Shown piece by piece: positions 45,678 through 57,292 of a DNA stretch of 64,000 bases. Position 1 is the stretch's first letter. Each line of letters starts with the position of its first letter. Source of the stretch: Phycomyces blakesleeanus NRRL 1555(-) (taxonomy: Eukaryota > Mucoromycota > Mucoromycetes > Mucorales > Phycomycetaceae); NCBI RefSeq assembly GCF_001638985.1, contig NW_017265159.1, forward strand, positions 342,092-406,091, given 5' to 3'. A model generated the notes under the pieces. That model had not been told where the DNA came from and made no database searches. It saw nothing but the letters and a program-made list of their open reading frames with translations. The position numbers and the translations under genes are program-made.

Positions 45678-47516
45678 ATGAATTACTTTACATTAAATGA
45701 AGACGACGAACAGTCTACTGAAGAGCTCTTATTTGATTATCTCAATTCAAGTGGATCACAGTCATCATTTAGTGAACTTGGCACACTCACACCTTGCCAA
45801 CTAAGCCCATATGAAGAGCCTCAACAAGAATGGCCAATGTCGGATATTGTACCCCACAATGCCTTATTCACAAGTGTTATGAGTCCAGTCCCGCAACCTT
45901 TCGTAGACGACCCTATCTGTTCTCTATTACCAGCAGATTCAATTCAATTAAAATTCAACACTTTTTCTGACCTTCAAACAGCCATTCAAAATGTCACAAT
46001 CCTAACAGAGCCACAGCTCATGTCTCAAAGAAGGATCAAAAGAAATGCGAAAGAACGTATGCTGATCGAAAAAGAAGAAGCAGATCTCGACAAAAAATCC
46101 AGAAGAGCCATCAAGCTTCCAATGTCAGTCAGGCTCACCGCAGAGAGCTCTCAATTACTAGAGAATCTTATACAGCAAGCAATCACCCACTGGTGCTGCA
46201 TCGGTTTCAAAGTAGCACCAATTCATCTTGATCTTATCCGTGATTGGAGAAATGCGCCACCGACCATCGTTTACTGCGTGGCATCCATTAGTTTGGTCAC
46301 CTTTATCGATCATCATGTAGCCCATTCGTACATCAAAGACGCAGCAATGGAATTCTACAGCCAGGCTCGGCAAAAGATGGACGACATATTCTTTGACTCT
46401 ATGCATCCGGCAATAATCCAATCCTACTTTTGCCTAAGTTACACCTCAAATCTGCTACGACTTTATGAGCAGCAGCGGACCTGGGTCAGTCTTGCCTCGA
46501 TTGCGCTCCAACAACAGGCCAAGGAAATGACCAGACACAACCAGATCGATAATCCCACAATTTTGTGCTGGTTTCGGTGGTACTATGTAGATGCTTGGAT
46601 GTGTCTGACTCTCAACCGAGAATGCCTTTTACCTGACCAAGTTCCTGGACTGGATTTCGAGATGATGGAGCAAGAGGTCTTGCCTCCTGCTGCATCTGAG
46701 ATGGATCACTGCCGCTACAACCTTCTCCAGTTTGCCATCCTGACAAAGTACATGCGAAAGTATATCCGGGCAATGCGTACAGGAACCATATTCAACTATC
46801 TACCTGGCGATGACCGCCCATACCCATCCACACTATACTACGAGATCACTGACCGGGTCAAGGATTGGTACAACCGTCAGATGCGCATCTCTACCAACCA
46901 CCGTCTGCCATCTTCTCATCCACAGACCACATCGTCGTCAAGTCCGAGCTTTTGCCCGGGAATCGATATACATCTCCATTTGTGCTACAATGCGATGCGG
47001 CTCGTCGTCCTGTTTCAATTCCTCCACCCGCACCAACCACCAGCTAGACACATTCTTATTGACTGTCTGCAGACGAACCTTGCGCTTCTGCAGTCACTTC
47101 ATTATCTCAAGGAAGTCGGATGTGACCAGAGCACGTACCACCACATGTTTTTTGCGATCCACAATACGGCCAAGAGGATCTATCACTACAATCTCGGTGA
47201 TGACAAGGTTTCTACCGACCTCAAGGCTTATGCTTGTGATCAACTCCGGATGAATCTGACCCTTCTTCGGGGAACCCAAGCATATGTGAACGACGTCTTC
47301 AAGGTCCGTTTCTACGCGGAGAAGATTGAAGAACAGTTCAGGAACACGGGGATCTCTGCTGATTGGCTCGACGATCCCAAAACTGCAGCCCTCAAGGCAA
47401 GCCAAATCGGCTCATTCATGCAACTCCCAGGGACTCTGGTATTTCGGTTAGAGAACAATACACCAACACGCCCAAGAAAATCACCAAAACAGTCTTGTAA
47501 GATAACACAATCCTAA
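45678..47516 (+). CDS. Fungal transcription-regulator-like protein with middle homology region, no zinc cluster
   Basis: A single-exon 612-residue ORF preceded by a long CT-rich leader. The first 110 residues are acidic and Ser/Gln-rich, a possible activation domain. A basic segment (QRRIKRNAKERMLIEKEEADLDKKSRRA is near 118-145; only its basic character is noted) precedes a 400-residue helical region with the signature of fungal-specific transcription factor domains: WCCIGFKVAPIHLDLIRDW, AHSYIKDAAMEFYSQAR, PAIIQSYFCLSY, RTWVSLASIALQQ, CWFRWYYVDAWMCLTLNRE. No Zn2Cys6 or other DNA-binding motif is seen in this ORF or an obvious upstream exon. It may bind DNA through a partner or through the basic segment. 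Target genes unknown. Confidence 0.78.
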   Translation: MNYFTLNEDDEQSTEELLFDYLNSSGSQSSFSELGTLTPCQLSPYEEPQQEWPMSDIVPHNALFTSVMSPVPQPFVDDPICSLLPADSIQLKFNTFSDLQTAIQNVTILTEPQLMSQRRIKRNAKERMLIEKEEADLDKKSRRAIKLPMSVRLTAESSQLLENLIQQAITHWCCIGFKVAPIHLDLIRDWRNAPPTIVYCVASISLVTFIDHHVAHSYIKDAAMEFYSQARQKMDDIFFDSMHPAIIQSYFCLSYTSNLLRLYEQQRTWVSLASIALQQQAKEMTRHNQIDNPTILCWFRWYYVDAWMCLTLNRECLLPDQVPGLDFEMMEQEVLPPAASEMDHCRYNLLQFAILTKYMRKYIRAMRTGTIFNYLPGDDRPYPSTLYYEITDRVKDWYNRQMRISTNHRLPSSHPQTTSSSSPSFCPGIDIHLHLCYNAMRLVVLFQFLHPHQPPARHILIDCLQTNLALLQSLHYLKEVGCDQSTYHHMFFAIHNTAKRIYHYNLGDDKVSTDLKAYACDQLRMNLTLLRGTQAYVNDVFKVRFYAEKIEEQFRNTGISADWLDDPKTAALKASQIGSFMQLPGTLVFRLENNTPTRPRKSPKQSCKITQS

Positions 47517-47667
47517 ACAAAAAACAAGAATAACAATACCAATAGCAGTAGCAGTAGCAGTAGCAGTAGCAATCAAGAGAGACAGCCAGACAGACAGAAG
47601 AATATGAAAAAAAAGAGAGATATATGCTGGTATTTTTTTTTATTACTATTATTATTGTTGTTGTTGT

Positions 47668-47698
<31 letters not shown>

Positions 47699-48530
47699 GC
47701 TGCTTCTGCTACTGCTGCTTGGAAATATCCCATTCATCTATACAAATTATCCACACTTACATTCACACACACACACCCACACCCACACCCACTCTCACAC
47801 CCACATTCACACACCCAGACTCGTACTGTAACGCATGCACAAAAAGATAAAGGAAAATCTCTCTGGAAGACGCTTTTTTTTCTTTTATTCTTCTAAAACG
47901 CATACTTATTTATTTATATGTATATACATATATGAGTGTATGTATATGTATATGTACCAATTCTTACTATTATTCTTATTCTTATTCTTATTCTTCATTT
48001 TTTTTTCATGTATATCAATAAAAAAAAACAAGGAAAAAATAATATCAAGCTTGTATAGTTTATTGTTGAACAGTCTATTTTCTCTAAAGATGTATTTGAA
48101 TAAACTTTGTAGAATATAACAATTGGTTATTGTCCTACGTCTAAAAAACATGCGTCTAGTTTTGTTTTCTCTCTCTACCTTCTTTACGGCTGTAGCTTAT
48201 TTTGGACAAGTACATGTCTTACACGCGCAGTAATTGTTCATATTCTATTATATTTTATTCTATAAAATATATAAAATTAATTGGTGTCAAAAAAATAAAA
48301 ACAAAAACAAAAAGACAAAAGGAAATAATGATATATAAATTCATCTATTCTATTCCATTTTGTTTCATTAAAGTTATTTATCCCACAAGTTAGATTTTAA
48401 CGACCGCCAGACGACCCTTAAGGAAGGTCTAGATATATATATATAAAAGTCAATCAGTAAGTAAGTATTCTATAAAGCGAGTTGCAATTCTGGTTCATGT
48501 ATTCAAACAAACATAGTAAAAGGCAAATAT
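47517..48530. other. Convergent spacer with trinucleotide and CA repeats
   Basis: Between the 3' ends of the regulator gene (plus) and PIG-Q (minus). It holds AGTAGC repeats (47543-47572), a TTG/CTG trinucleotide run (47655-47720), CACACC repeats (47764-47815) and TTATTC repeats (47970-47995). Overlapping ORFs here are homopolymeric translations and not genes. Confidence 0.65.
47641..47720. repeat. TTG/CTG trinucleotide microsatellite
   Basis: Tandem ATT, TTG and CTG triplets over 80 bp in the 3' flank of the regulator gene. Confidence 0.9.
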
Positions 48531-50706
48531 TTACCTTTTGTCCGGTAACATTGGATACTTGAATATGGCTTATTAATACATATGTTTCATAAAGAAAAAA
48601 AATTAATAAAAAGAAAGTGGGTCTTACCTGAAGCTTTGGAATGGGCTTAATGGGCTCTCCACATAAAAGGCATTTGAAAACATAAACAGAAAAGTAGTGT
48701 ACGCTCAATCTCTTCCACAACAGCATGTACTGAAAGAATATTGCCCCAAAAGGAATTGGCATATTCTAATTTAGATATAAGAAATAAATAAATAAAAAAA
48801 GACAAGCCGTCAAACCCTATGCTTTGAATCGAGACCAAGAACCATAAAATCCAAAAAGAAAACACCAAAAGACTAATCTATAGAGTGATCTGTTAATTAG
48901 TCTCTTACCCGCATTCTCAGATAAGTTCCTCTCCGACTATCCGTCTTATCCAATTGTATCTGAGACTTTTTTGCTTTTGCCCGAGATACAGCAGCAGCAG
49001 CAGATGATGATGAGGATGATGATCCGACCGAGATTCTTCTTCTAGTCCTTTGTCCAAGCGAGCGTCCACTCTTTGTATACCGTGAAGCAGAAGGAGCTGG
49101 TGTAATTACTGGTTTTTTACCTTTGGTTTCCCAAAACGTACTCCAAAGCTTTTGACATCCTATCTTGAGATTTTTCAATCTGTAATATAATGGGTGGTGT
49201 TTCTTTAGGAAATTGTTATGGTCAAATATATCAAACTGGAGACCACCTTTACACAGAGGCACATAGACACACAAGCACAAATACAAGTACAGAAATATAC
49301 ACAAGAAAAATAAAATAAGAGAAGAGAAGCAAAAACTCGTGTAAGATATTTACCAAAACAACAACACACACATCCCAAAACAAAAAAGAATCGTGGTTTT
49401 TATATGTCAGATAAATCTTGCTTACCTGGCAGTCTATCTGGATCCTTTGCTCTTAACATTATTGCAAACAATGGGAAATGATTAAAAAATGCTAGCAATG
49501 TTTCCATAACTGCCTGAAGAAATATTACACCCACACGTCCCTTGAGAAAGAAAGAAAAAAAGGCAAAAGACAGACAGACATTTATTATTAAGGTTGTCTT
49601 TTTTTTTCTTTCTTTCTTCTATTCTAATTAATTAATTAATTAATTAATTAATTATATATTATAATAGAGGAACTTACCACAGCAAATGTTAGATAGTAAA
49701 TCAGTACAGTTGGAAACAAGAATGTCAAAAGGGTGAATAGACAGGTTCCTAACAAAAGTTGATCCAAAGCATAGTCGCATGAATCGATACGATTTCGTAG
49801 TGTGTTTCGCTTCTTGCCTATGTATACATGTGTTAGTGTGCTTGATATTATTCTTAAAAGACTGTTTAATATATTGATCTTACTTACCTCGGAAAAGGTT
49901 AAACAAAGAATGAAGTATTAAGAGTTGCCAGTTGAATATACGTGCAGCAACCATGTGGAAACAATATACATGAAGTGTCATAAACGCCAAAAAGTCTGAT
50001 GACAGAGAGATAATCATAGACACTCCAAATACGCCAGACAGACCAATGAGGTGGACAATTTGAGGCGTGTAAGGTTCAATAAGCTGCACGCAGTCTGATT
50101 ACCAAAAACAAGAACAAGAACAAGAATAAGAATAGATTGTTAATTAGATAGATAGATAGATCCAAAATAAAATAAAAAATATTGATATTTGACCAATTAA
50201 TTAATGCTAAGCACAATGACAAGAATCTCTTTCTGTCTTTTCTTTCTCACTTGCCTGTCCATAGACGAATCAACCACAAGAACAATTCACTCAAGAAACT
50301 GCCTAATTCGTGGTTTAGTTTGAGTCCTGCAGGAGATTCCAAAAACCATAGCATCATTGATTGCAAAGATTCCACTGTGTATTTCTTTTTTGAAACACAA
50401 GCAAGCAAACAAGGTTAGCATATACAGTAGATATATATAAAAATATCTACTGGTTATACCATTATCATTGTCCTATATATTTTATTTTGTCTTACATTCA
50501 ATGCGCCATGAAGTACCTTTGCTGCGCTGTAGCTGTTACTCATTAGAAAAGAACCGATCGCCAACCCAATGATAATATCATTTGCAACGAGCCACATACT
50601 GTTGTAAAAACTAAATAAAAAAAAAAGGTTTGTTTGTTTGACCATCAAACGACTACATTAGTTGTTCTTTCCTTAGTCTAAACCTTATGTTCTTTCCTCT
50701 TCCTCC

Positions 50707-50739
<33 letters not shown>

Positions 50740-51823
50740 AAGATTAATAATAAAGTACACACCTGATATAATATGCTCTTGTCTCGGCTGTATTTGCTCT
50801 ATTACGCTCGCGTAACATCATGTATTGTCTAGGCCAGAAATAAAGTTGCTGCAGTCTAAGATCCACTTGTTGACCTAATAATGAATGTGAATGTGAATAC
50901 AGATAGATAGATGTAATATAATAGCCATAATAGTTAATAATATCGTAGTAGTTACAAAACTAAAATACTGATAGTATAGATTACTAATCATCTAAATAAT
51001 CTTTCTTACCTGCAGCAGACAAGTCTTTTATCGCTACCGTGTTCAATAAACCCTTTGGTAGTCTGACGTTTAAAGAATACAGAAATATTTCGGCCACTAG
51101 TAGCAATACAAACGAAACACACAAGATAGGTCCAACAATAAGAGTTTTGATTGTCTGGAAGATCTTTCTTATGGTTCCGATCATCCAGACATGTATAAGG
51201 TGAGAAGCAAAGGATTCCGAAACTGTCCAGATCCAACCAAAAGAGTCTGGCTGTTTAGATTGTCTTAATTGTTTTGCACGAGATGCTTCGATGCCTATTT
51301 CTAAATAATATGAAGAGTTGATCTGCAAATCCCCCCCTCGACAATTAATAGACGAATAAATAATAGTGATAAATAAATAAAATGAGCCTACAACTACAAC
51401 TACTATCACTATTACTATTACATGACATTCTCATTTTTACCTGGACTAGTACAGATACAAGATCATCAGAAACTTGTGTGGTACATCCTGTGTGGATGTG
51501 ACTGTATTCAATGATTTTTTCAATATTTGCAATGGTCGTTGGGTGCTTGTTGGCAGGCGTAAGAAGAGGCCCGTCTGGTCGTGATTCTGATATTTCTTTG
51601 GCGGATATGTCAAGCTCAAGTGGATCGTGGGATAAGAATTGCAGGCGTTTTGGGTTGGGTTGATCGTAAAATATGATTTCGTACAATTCAATAAGTTCTG
51701 GTTTGCCTCTGTGGAATCGAGTTCTACAGAAAATTATTCAAATAAAAAAAAAATACATACATACATGTATACATATACATAAGTATTAATATATATATAT
51801 ATATTAATATAAAAAAATTGCTC

Positions 51824-51855
<32 letters not shown>

Positions 51856-52649
51856 TATAACAAAAAGGGATAATTTGCTTGTTCTCTTTTTATGCATGTA
51901 TGTAATAAGACTTTACAGAGGTACAGGAACATAGGCATCGTCCAAGTTTACCGTAATCCAAGGGTCATGGCCTTTATATATATCATTTTTTTTTTATTTT
52001 TTCATTTTCATTTTCATTATTATCATCATTTTAGTTATTATCAGTATCATTATGATGGTAATGATGATAGTGACGATGATCCATATGCGTGTTGTTTGTA
52101 AAGGAAGAAAAAGGGTTACTTTTGTTTTAATGAACATTTCTTTTATTCTTTCTTTAAATATGAAGAAAAATAGATATTTAAATACTACATAATCTTATAT
52201 GTATAAAGAGCAGCATATATTCAAAGATACAAGCACCAGAAGAAGAACAAGAAGAACAAGAAAAGGCACGTACCATTGGTCTCTACACGCTTTGATTTTT
52301 CTTTTGCATCCAACATTACTCCCAAAATCTTTGGTGGTACTTTGCAGACCTTGTTAATGTGCGAGAATTCAGAATGATTTCCTGATCTACAGAATTCCGA
52401 AAGAATTGTTTGGAGATCATGTAACTAATAAAGAGTACGTTTGTATATCACATTCGGTTTATTTGTTAACCAAAAGAAAGAAAAGATAACAAATCTCATC
52501 AATCTAACCTCGACATTCTGTATCACTGTAGCAACGCAGATGGTATTGTGGGAGTTGTACCAACCAATGAGGAATCCTCTGCGATTGTTGGGTGTGCAAA
52601 TATGAGATGGCCAAAATAATTTGAGTGCATCACTTGACATTAGAAACAA
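48531..52649 (-). CDS. gpi1: PIG-Q/Gpi1 subunit of the GPI-GlcNAc transferase complex
   Basis: Fourteen exons on the minus strand give about 754 residues: 52649-52509, 52424-52274, 51971-51917, 51723-51441, 51322-51010, 50874-50763, 50610-50496, 50384-50255, 50094-49888, 49817-49678, 49540-49426, 49246-48909, 48765-48628, 48557-48531. Gpi1/PIG-Q works with the PIG-A catalytic subunit in the ER membrane, in the first step of GPI-anchor synthesis. Diagnostic parts are TRFHRGKPELIELYEI, LESPAGLKLNHELG then FLSELFLWLI, KKRNTLRNRIDSCDYALDQ followed by LLLGTCLFTLL, and KDPDRLPGGLQFDIF. Several hydrophobic helices lie in the C-terminal half. Intron 8 begins GC (50254). Exon 3 (55 nt) was found because it alone reconciles the phases of its neighbours. 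The final exon codes only YPMLPDKR. A second in-frame ATG at 52640 is possible. Confidence 0.92.
50709..50741. repeat. C21-A12 homopolymer block in a PIG-Q intron
   Basis: About 21 C followed by about 12 A. On the sense (minus) strand this is T12-G21 shortly after the intron's 5' half. It is prone to length error and variation. Confidence 0.85.
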
Positions 52650-55600
52650 GTTTCCTTTGTTCTTTATTTCTTTTTCTTTTCTTTTCTTTTTTTTTTTTTT
52701 TAAAAAAAAAGAGATATTTTGTTGCTGTTGCTACTGATGTTGTGGTTGTGCCTTTTGTTCTTTCTTTCTTTTTTTTTCTTTTTGAGTGTTTCTCCAAGAG
52801 TAAGGAAATTGAAAACAGAAAAGTTTAAAGTTGGAAGAGGTGTAGAAGGATCTTTTGATGTACTGTGGATACGACAAGAGGATTTACTACAGTTTAAACC
52901 TCTTCTTTTTTTTGTAGAAAATATAATAAAAATCAAATCCAAGACTCTTTTCTTCTTCTTCTTATTTTTAAAGGATGTTGATTGTGCTGGTGCTGGTGCT
53001 GGTGATGAGATGTGCAGTCGACTAAACTGTTCTTGGTTAATTGTCACAAAAGAAAGAAGCCAAAATAATAATAATAATATAAAAAAATTACCCCTCTCCC
53101 CTCCCAATAGAAATAAAATAAAATAGACGATCTCATTCTGTAGCAAGGTTTTTTTTTCTTAAAAAAAAAAAATGAACCAGATGCGGAGGGTCAAAAAAAA
53201 AAGAAAAAGAAAAGGAATTATATGAGAAAGTCCGTGATTTGAACCGCTGTCAAAACTTTGGTCAATGAATGTAATTTGCTTGACTTCTAGTTCTCTACTA
53301 AATTTAACCCAATTTGTTATATTGTATATTGAAATAGTAGGGTAAGAAGGTCATGTTAATCTTTGTATATCCTTGAATTTTCTTTGGTCAAAATAAAATG
53401 TATGTTGTGAGTGTCGGGTTAAGAAGTTGATAATTGTACAAATCTTTGAAGATAAATATGAAAATTTGATTCACAATACACATAGCTTGCTTATGATCAA
53501 AAGTAAATATTTGCATTCTATATTCCAAATACCACACAATTATTATTGCTGTTATTTATGGAGCATGGATATATAAAAAGGTGAATTCTCATAATGTTCT
53601 TTATAGCATTTATAGTTTAATTCCTGACAAGGATTTTTTTTTTAAATTTTTTTTTTGAAAGAGGTTTGTAGGCCTCTTGAATTAGAGATTGCCATTTGAG
53701 CACCCTAATGAAACGCATAAGGATTTTCATCTTATTTTTTGAAAGAACCAATTATGATGTTTTAGATTTAAACTTTGTTCTATACTGTGCTGTACTTGTG
53801 TATGGTGATAGTAATAATATTAACATTAAAATTTCTTTCATTATTTTCTTCTTGTAAGAATTTTTTTTATATGTCAAGTTATCCTTAGAATTAGGCCAAC
53901 AAAATGATAATATTACTTGTATTTGGAATAGATATTTACTTAACAATTACTATAAAATCGCAAAAAAAATAATAATATTCATATAGACCAGTCTAATGGT
54001 ATTCACAAGAGTTGGAAGAATATTTATAGTTTAAATATAGAATATAAGCTTTTCTTATTCTTCCCTAATTGACTCTTTACAATTAATCTAACTTTACTAA
54101 AAATAATAATAATAATAGTAAATGAAAAATACCAGTTTAAATCAATAGATTATTTCTTAATGAAATGACATATGATATTCAACATTTATATATATATATA
54201 TATATAAAACATCAATTACCGGCAGAGTAATAAGAATAAGAATAATGATACTGATAAATGTATTAATTAAATATGATATACATTATATTCAGTCTCTTGT
54301 TGAACAATTGAATGGAATTCAGAATATATATATTCCTGGATATAAGAACAAATGGTAAACCAATTATTTATAATTGATTGAATAATTGATAATTAAGAGT
54401 TGAGATTTGATAATACCAATGTCATATAAAAAAAAAGAAAGAGGAAGAAGAAGAAGAAGGGCAAGAAAAATGTCATAAAGTAGGGTTGACTTTGAGATGA
54501 ATTAGGTTACAAGGGACTGAAAAGAATATACATATATATATATATGTATACAGGGTGCTAGGAGTGTAATATACATACATATGCATGTATGCATGTACCT
54601 ATGTATGTACCTATGTTTATCCGTAAAGAAGCAGTTTCTTTATATTTTTATTTTATTTTGAGTTTGTATTACATTCTGTAGATGATATTTAACTCATATG
54701 TATATATGTAATTAGAGAACTTTGTATATAAGAATATCATCATTTTTTGGCTTTTTTTTGTTGGTTCGCTCATAGGCTCTTTGAATTGAATCTAACAAAG
54801 AATATGTATATATAGAATTTAGTAAGTATAGAGATATCGATGAAATATGAAGCTGTAATTACTAGTGTATAGTTATGAGTAAAGTAGCTGAGACTACTAA
54901 CAAATGTTATATGAAAAAGAAAATACTATATTCACCAAGCTATGTTTCATTCATTATAATTATAATTAACTATTAAATCATTAATAGTTAATAATAGTTT
55001 CTATGGTAATTTGATTCATTAATTTATTTCTATATACATGTGTGTGTAAATAGCCAAGAACGCCAAAAATTCCAAATAACTGGGAAATAGTAGCGCGCAC
55101 ACAGAAGCTAAAAACATCTTGTTTAAAAATAAATTAATATATATATGTATTTGAAACAAAAGAAGGGAAAGTATCTTTATTATTTATTTATCTAACAAGA
55201 GCCTTCCTCCTCCTCCTCCCCTGTCCTCCCCTGATTGATCTAGACAAATTTCCCTGACTAGCTCAGAACCACAAATCTTTTGTATCTAGATCCATAACAA
55301 TAATATCTTTATAATATCTTTGAATTCAGTACCAATATACTTCTTGTAATGAAATACAAAAAGAGAGTGTTTCTAGAAAGATTTCTTTTATTTTATTGTT
55401 TGATTTTATTTCTTTCTTATTATTATTAATAATAGTAGTAGTAGTAAAAATCTTGAGGTGACAATAACATAGTACAACAATATGTAGCTTTAGTTTCTTT
55501 TTGCTTGTCGTGCAGATAATTATATAATTATATTGTCCCTTGTTTTCTGTATTAATGTACATATTCGATCGAGCACATTCGATTATTAGTGCTGATGTGG

Positions 55601-56575
55601 ATCAAGGGACAATCTATTATGATAGGAGAAGAATGACCATCGAATATATATTTTTATAGTCACCAATATCGACAAATTTTCATTGAATACACATCCAGAT
55701 CCAGATACAGATATAGTTTCTATTTGCTTTATTTTATTTGTTTACTTTTTCACCAGCCTGCACAGCTACACCCTTTCATATACATTACATACACTTGTAA
55801 CACACATTATTTAACAGTCAATAGATATCTGTTTCCTTTTTCTTTTTCTTTTTTTTTGCTTCTTGTATTCTTATTATAGATATATAAAATGAAAATTAAA
55901 ATAAAAGGGTAAACCTTCTTTTTATCATCCCAAAAGTGTGCAGGCACACAAACATAAAAGAAATAATGAAATTCGAAATATCAAATAAATAATAATAAAA
56001 AAAAGAAGTATTAAATCCAATTATCAATAATTGAAATCATTTTAATACATAAAGAAGTGTGTGTATAGATAAGGACGTATCCTAAAAAAGAAAAAAGAAA
56101 AAGAAAGGTGAAATTGAGAAAATTTAAAGCACGTAGTTTGTCTCTCTTTTTGTTTGTTTTTGAATTCTACAATTGAAATAAACAAGCTCATTTCAAATAT
56201 CCAAAAAAGAAATAAATAAATAAACAAATAAAGAGACCGAAAAGACTTCTCTAAAAAGGATAGATTGGCTACAATTGACAAGCAGTTGTAAGACAATAAA
56301 TAAATAAGAATTGGAGGTGAATTTGGTCAACAAATTCCTAAAGAAAAATAAAAATAAAATATGATATGAAATATATATATATATAGAGAGAGAGAGAGAA
56401 TCAGGAGAAGAAGAGAAAAAGGGAAATCGAAAAAAGAATAGAGGGTAAAATAAAAAAGTGAAAGGAAAGATTTGTCACTGTGTGCGCACGGATGCATCAA
56501 TGGATCTTGTTTGTTTGTTTTTTGTATGGTGCATCTTTGGTTGGTCAAAAATTCGGTTGTTCTTGCTTTTGGCCT
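52650..56575. other. Long AT-rich intergenic region
   Basis: No supportable gene in 3.9 kb. ORFs at 52700-53146 and 52719-53126 overlap on opposite strands and derive from T/A-rich sequence. Repeats include TA runs (54188-54208), GAA repeats (54440-54460) and a short ATGTATGTACCT-type field (54560-54615). The region near 53640-53720 is a T-run followed by unique sequence with no recognisable feature. Confidence 0.55.
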
Positions 56576-57292
56576 TTAGATTCCCCTCGAGCGTCTTTTG
56601 CGAATAAGACTAGTGTACTTGATTGATCTAAATTCGCATTCTCTCCAGGTACGGTTCTTCATATTTTGTGCGACTGATTTCCAAGCCTGCTTGAACAGTC
56701 TGGCGTGGTTCTTAATGACCAACATGAGCTGCTTGTCGTCTTCATTAGACCATTCACGCTGCTCGATCTCCTTTGTCTGCAAGGTTTTGAATCGACCCCA
56801 GCAGCAGCCCCGGGATCGATGGGGAAGGTAGGTAGCCGAGATCATGGCCCAGGACAGGTCTTGCATGAAGCCTTGCTGCAGTAGAAAATCTTCTTCTGGA
56901 GTCCATGGTGTGCGTGTATGCTGGCGACTATTGGTCTCAATTGAATTACACTGCCGACCTACTACTACTGCTGCTGCTGGTACAGTTGCTGATGTATTTG
57001 GTGCTAATGTGATTGGCTGGCTAAGTGGATAAAGGGAAGGTGACGGCAATGGCGACGTAGGTGGAGATGAGACAGGTGAATATGCTGGATAACTAACTGA
57101 TGCTAATGAGCTGTTCATGCTTTGAGGGGACGAGGGTGTAGATGAGGTTGATGACCAGACAACCGACGGCTGACGGTACTGTGTCTCAATATGTATATTA
57201 AGCGAGGCTTTAGAGTAGACTGGTGAATAGTTTTTGTAGATAAAATGATCATCCGAGTCTAGAGTAGGACAAAGCAAATTCTTGATATCCAT
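56576..57292 (-). CDS. Two-repeat Myb-like DNA-binding protein
   Basis: Starting at the ATG at 57292 the protein has 238 residues; an upstream in-frame ATG at 57436 would add a hydrophobic leader that reads as translated 5' UTR and is not favoured. Residues 1-120 are Ser/Pro/Thr-rich and disordered. The C-terminal half contains two Myb repeats: TPWTPEEDFLLQQGF...WAMISATYLPHRSRGCCWGRF (about 127-170) and REWSNEDDKQLMLVIKNH...WKSVAQNMKNRTWRECEFR (about 180-226). The Trp spacing is regular in both. The short basic end (RKRRSRG) could be a nuclear signal. A transcription factor role is likely; targets unknown. Confidence 0.85.
   Translation of the reverse strand: MDIKNLLCPTLDSDDHFIYKNYSPVYSKASLNIHIETQYRQPSVVWSSTSSTPSSPQSMNSSLASVSYPAYSPVSSPPTSPLPSPSLYPLSQPITLAPNTSATVPAAAVVVGRQCNSIETNSRQHTRTPWTPEEDFLLQQGFMQDLSWAMISATYLPHRSRGCCWGRFKTLQTKEIEQREWSNEDDKQLMLVIKNHARLFKQAWKSVAQNMKNRTWRECEFRSIKYTSLIRKRRSRGI

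Noticed and set aside
47604..47896. Poly-Leu and Ala-rich ORFs
   Set aside because: Translations of the CTG/TTG microsatellite and CACACC repeats in three frames.
52268..52275. Alternative PIG-Q exon 2 donor GTGCCT
   Set aside because: It would allow exon 2 to join exon 4 directly, but the GTACGT donor plus the 55-nt exon at 51917-51971 restores phase with better sites and conserved-looking residues.
52700..53146. Opposing ORFs of 148 and 135 residues
   Set aside because: Both are driven by A/T homopolymers and overlap on opposite strands.
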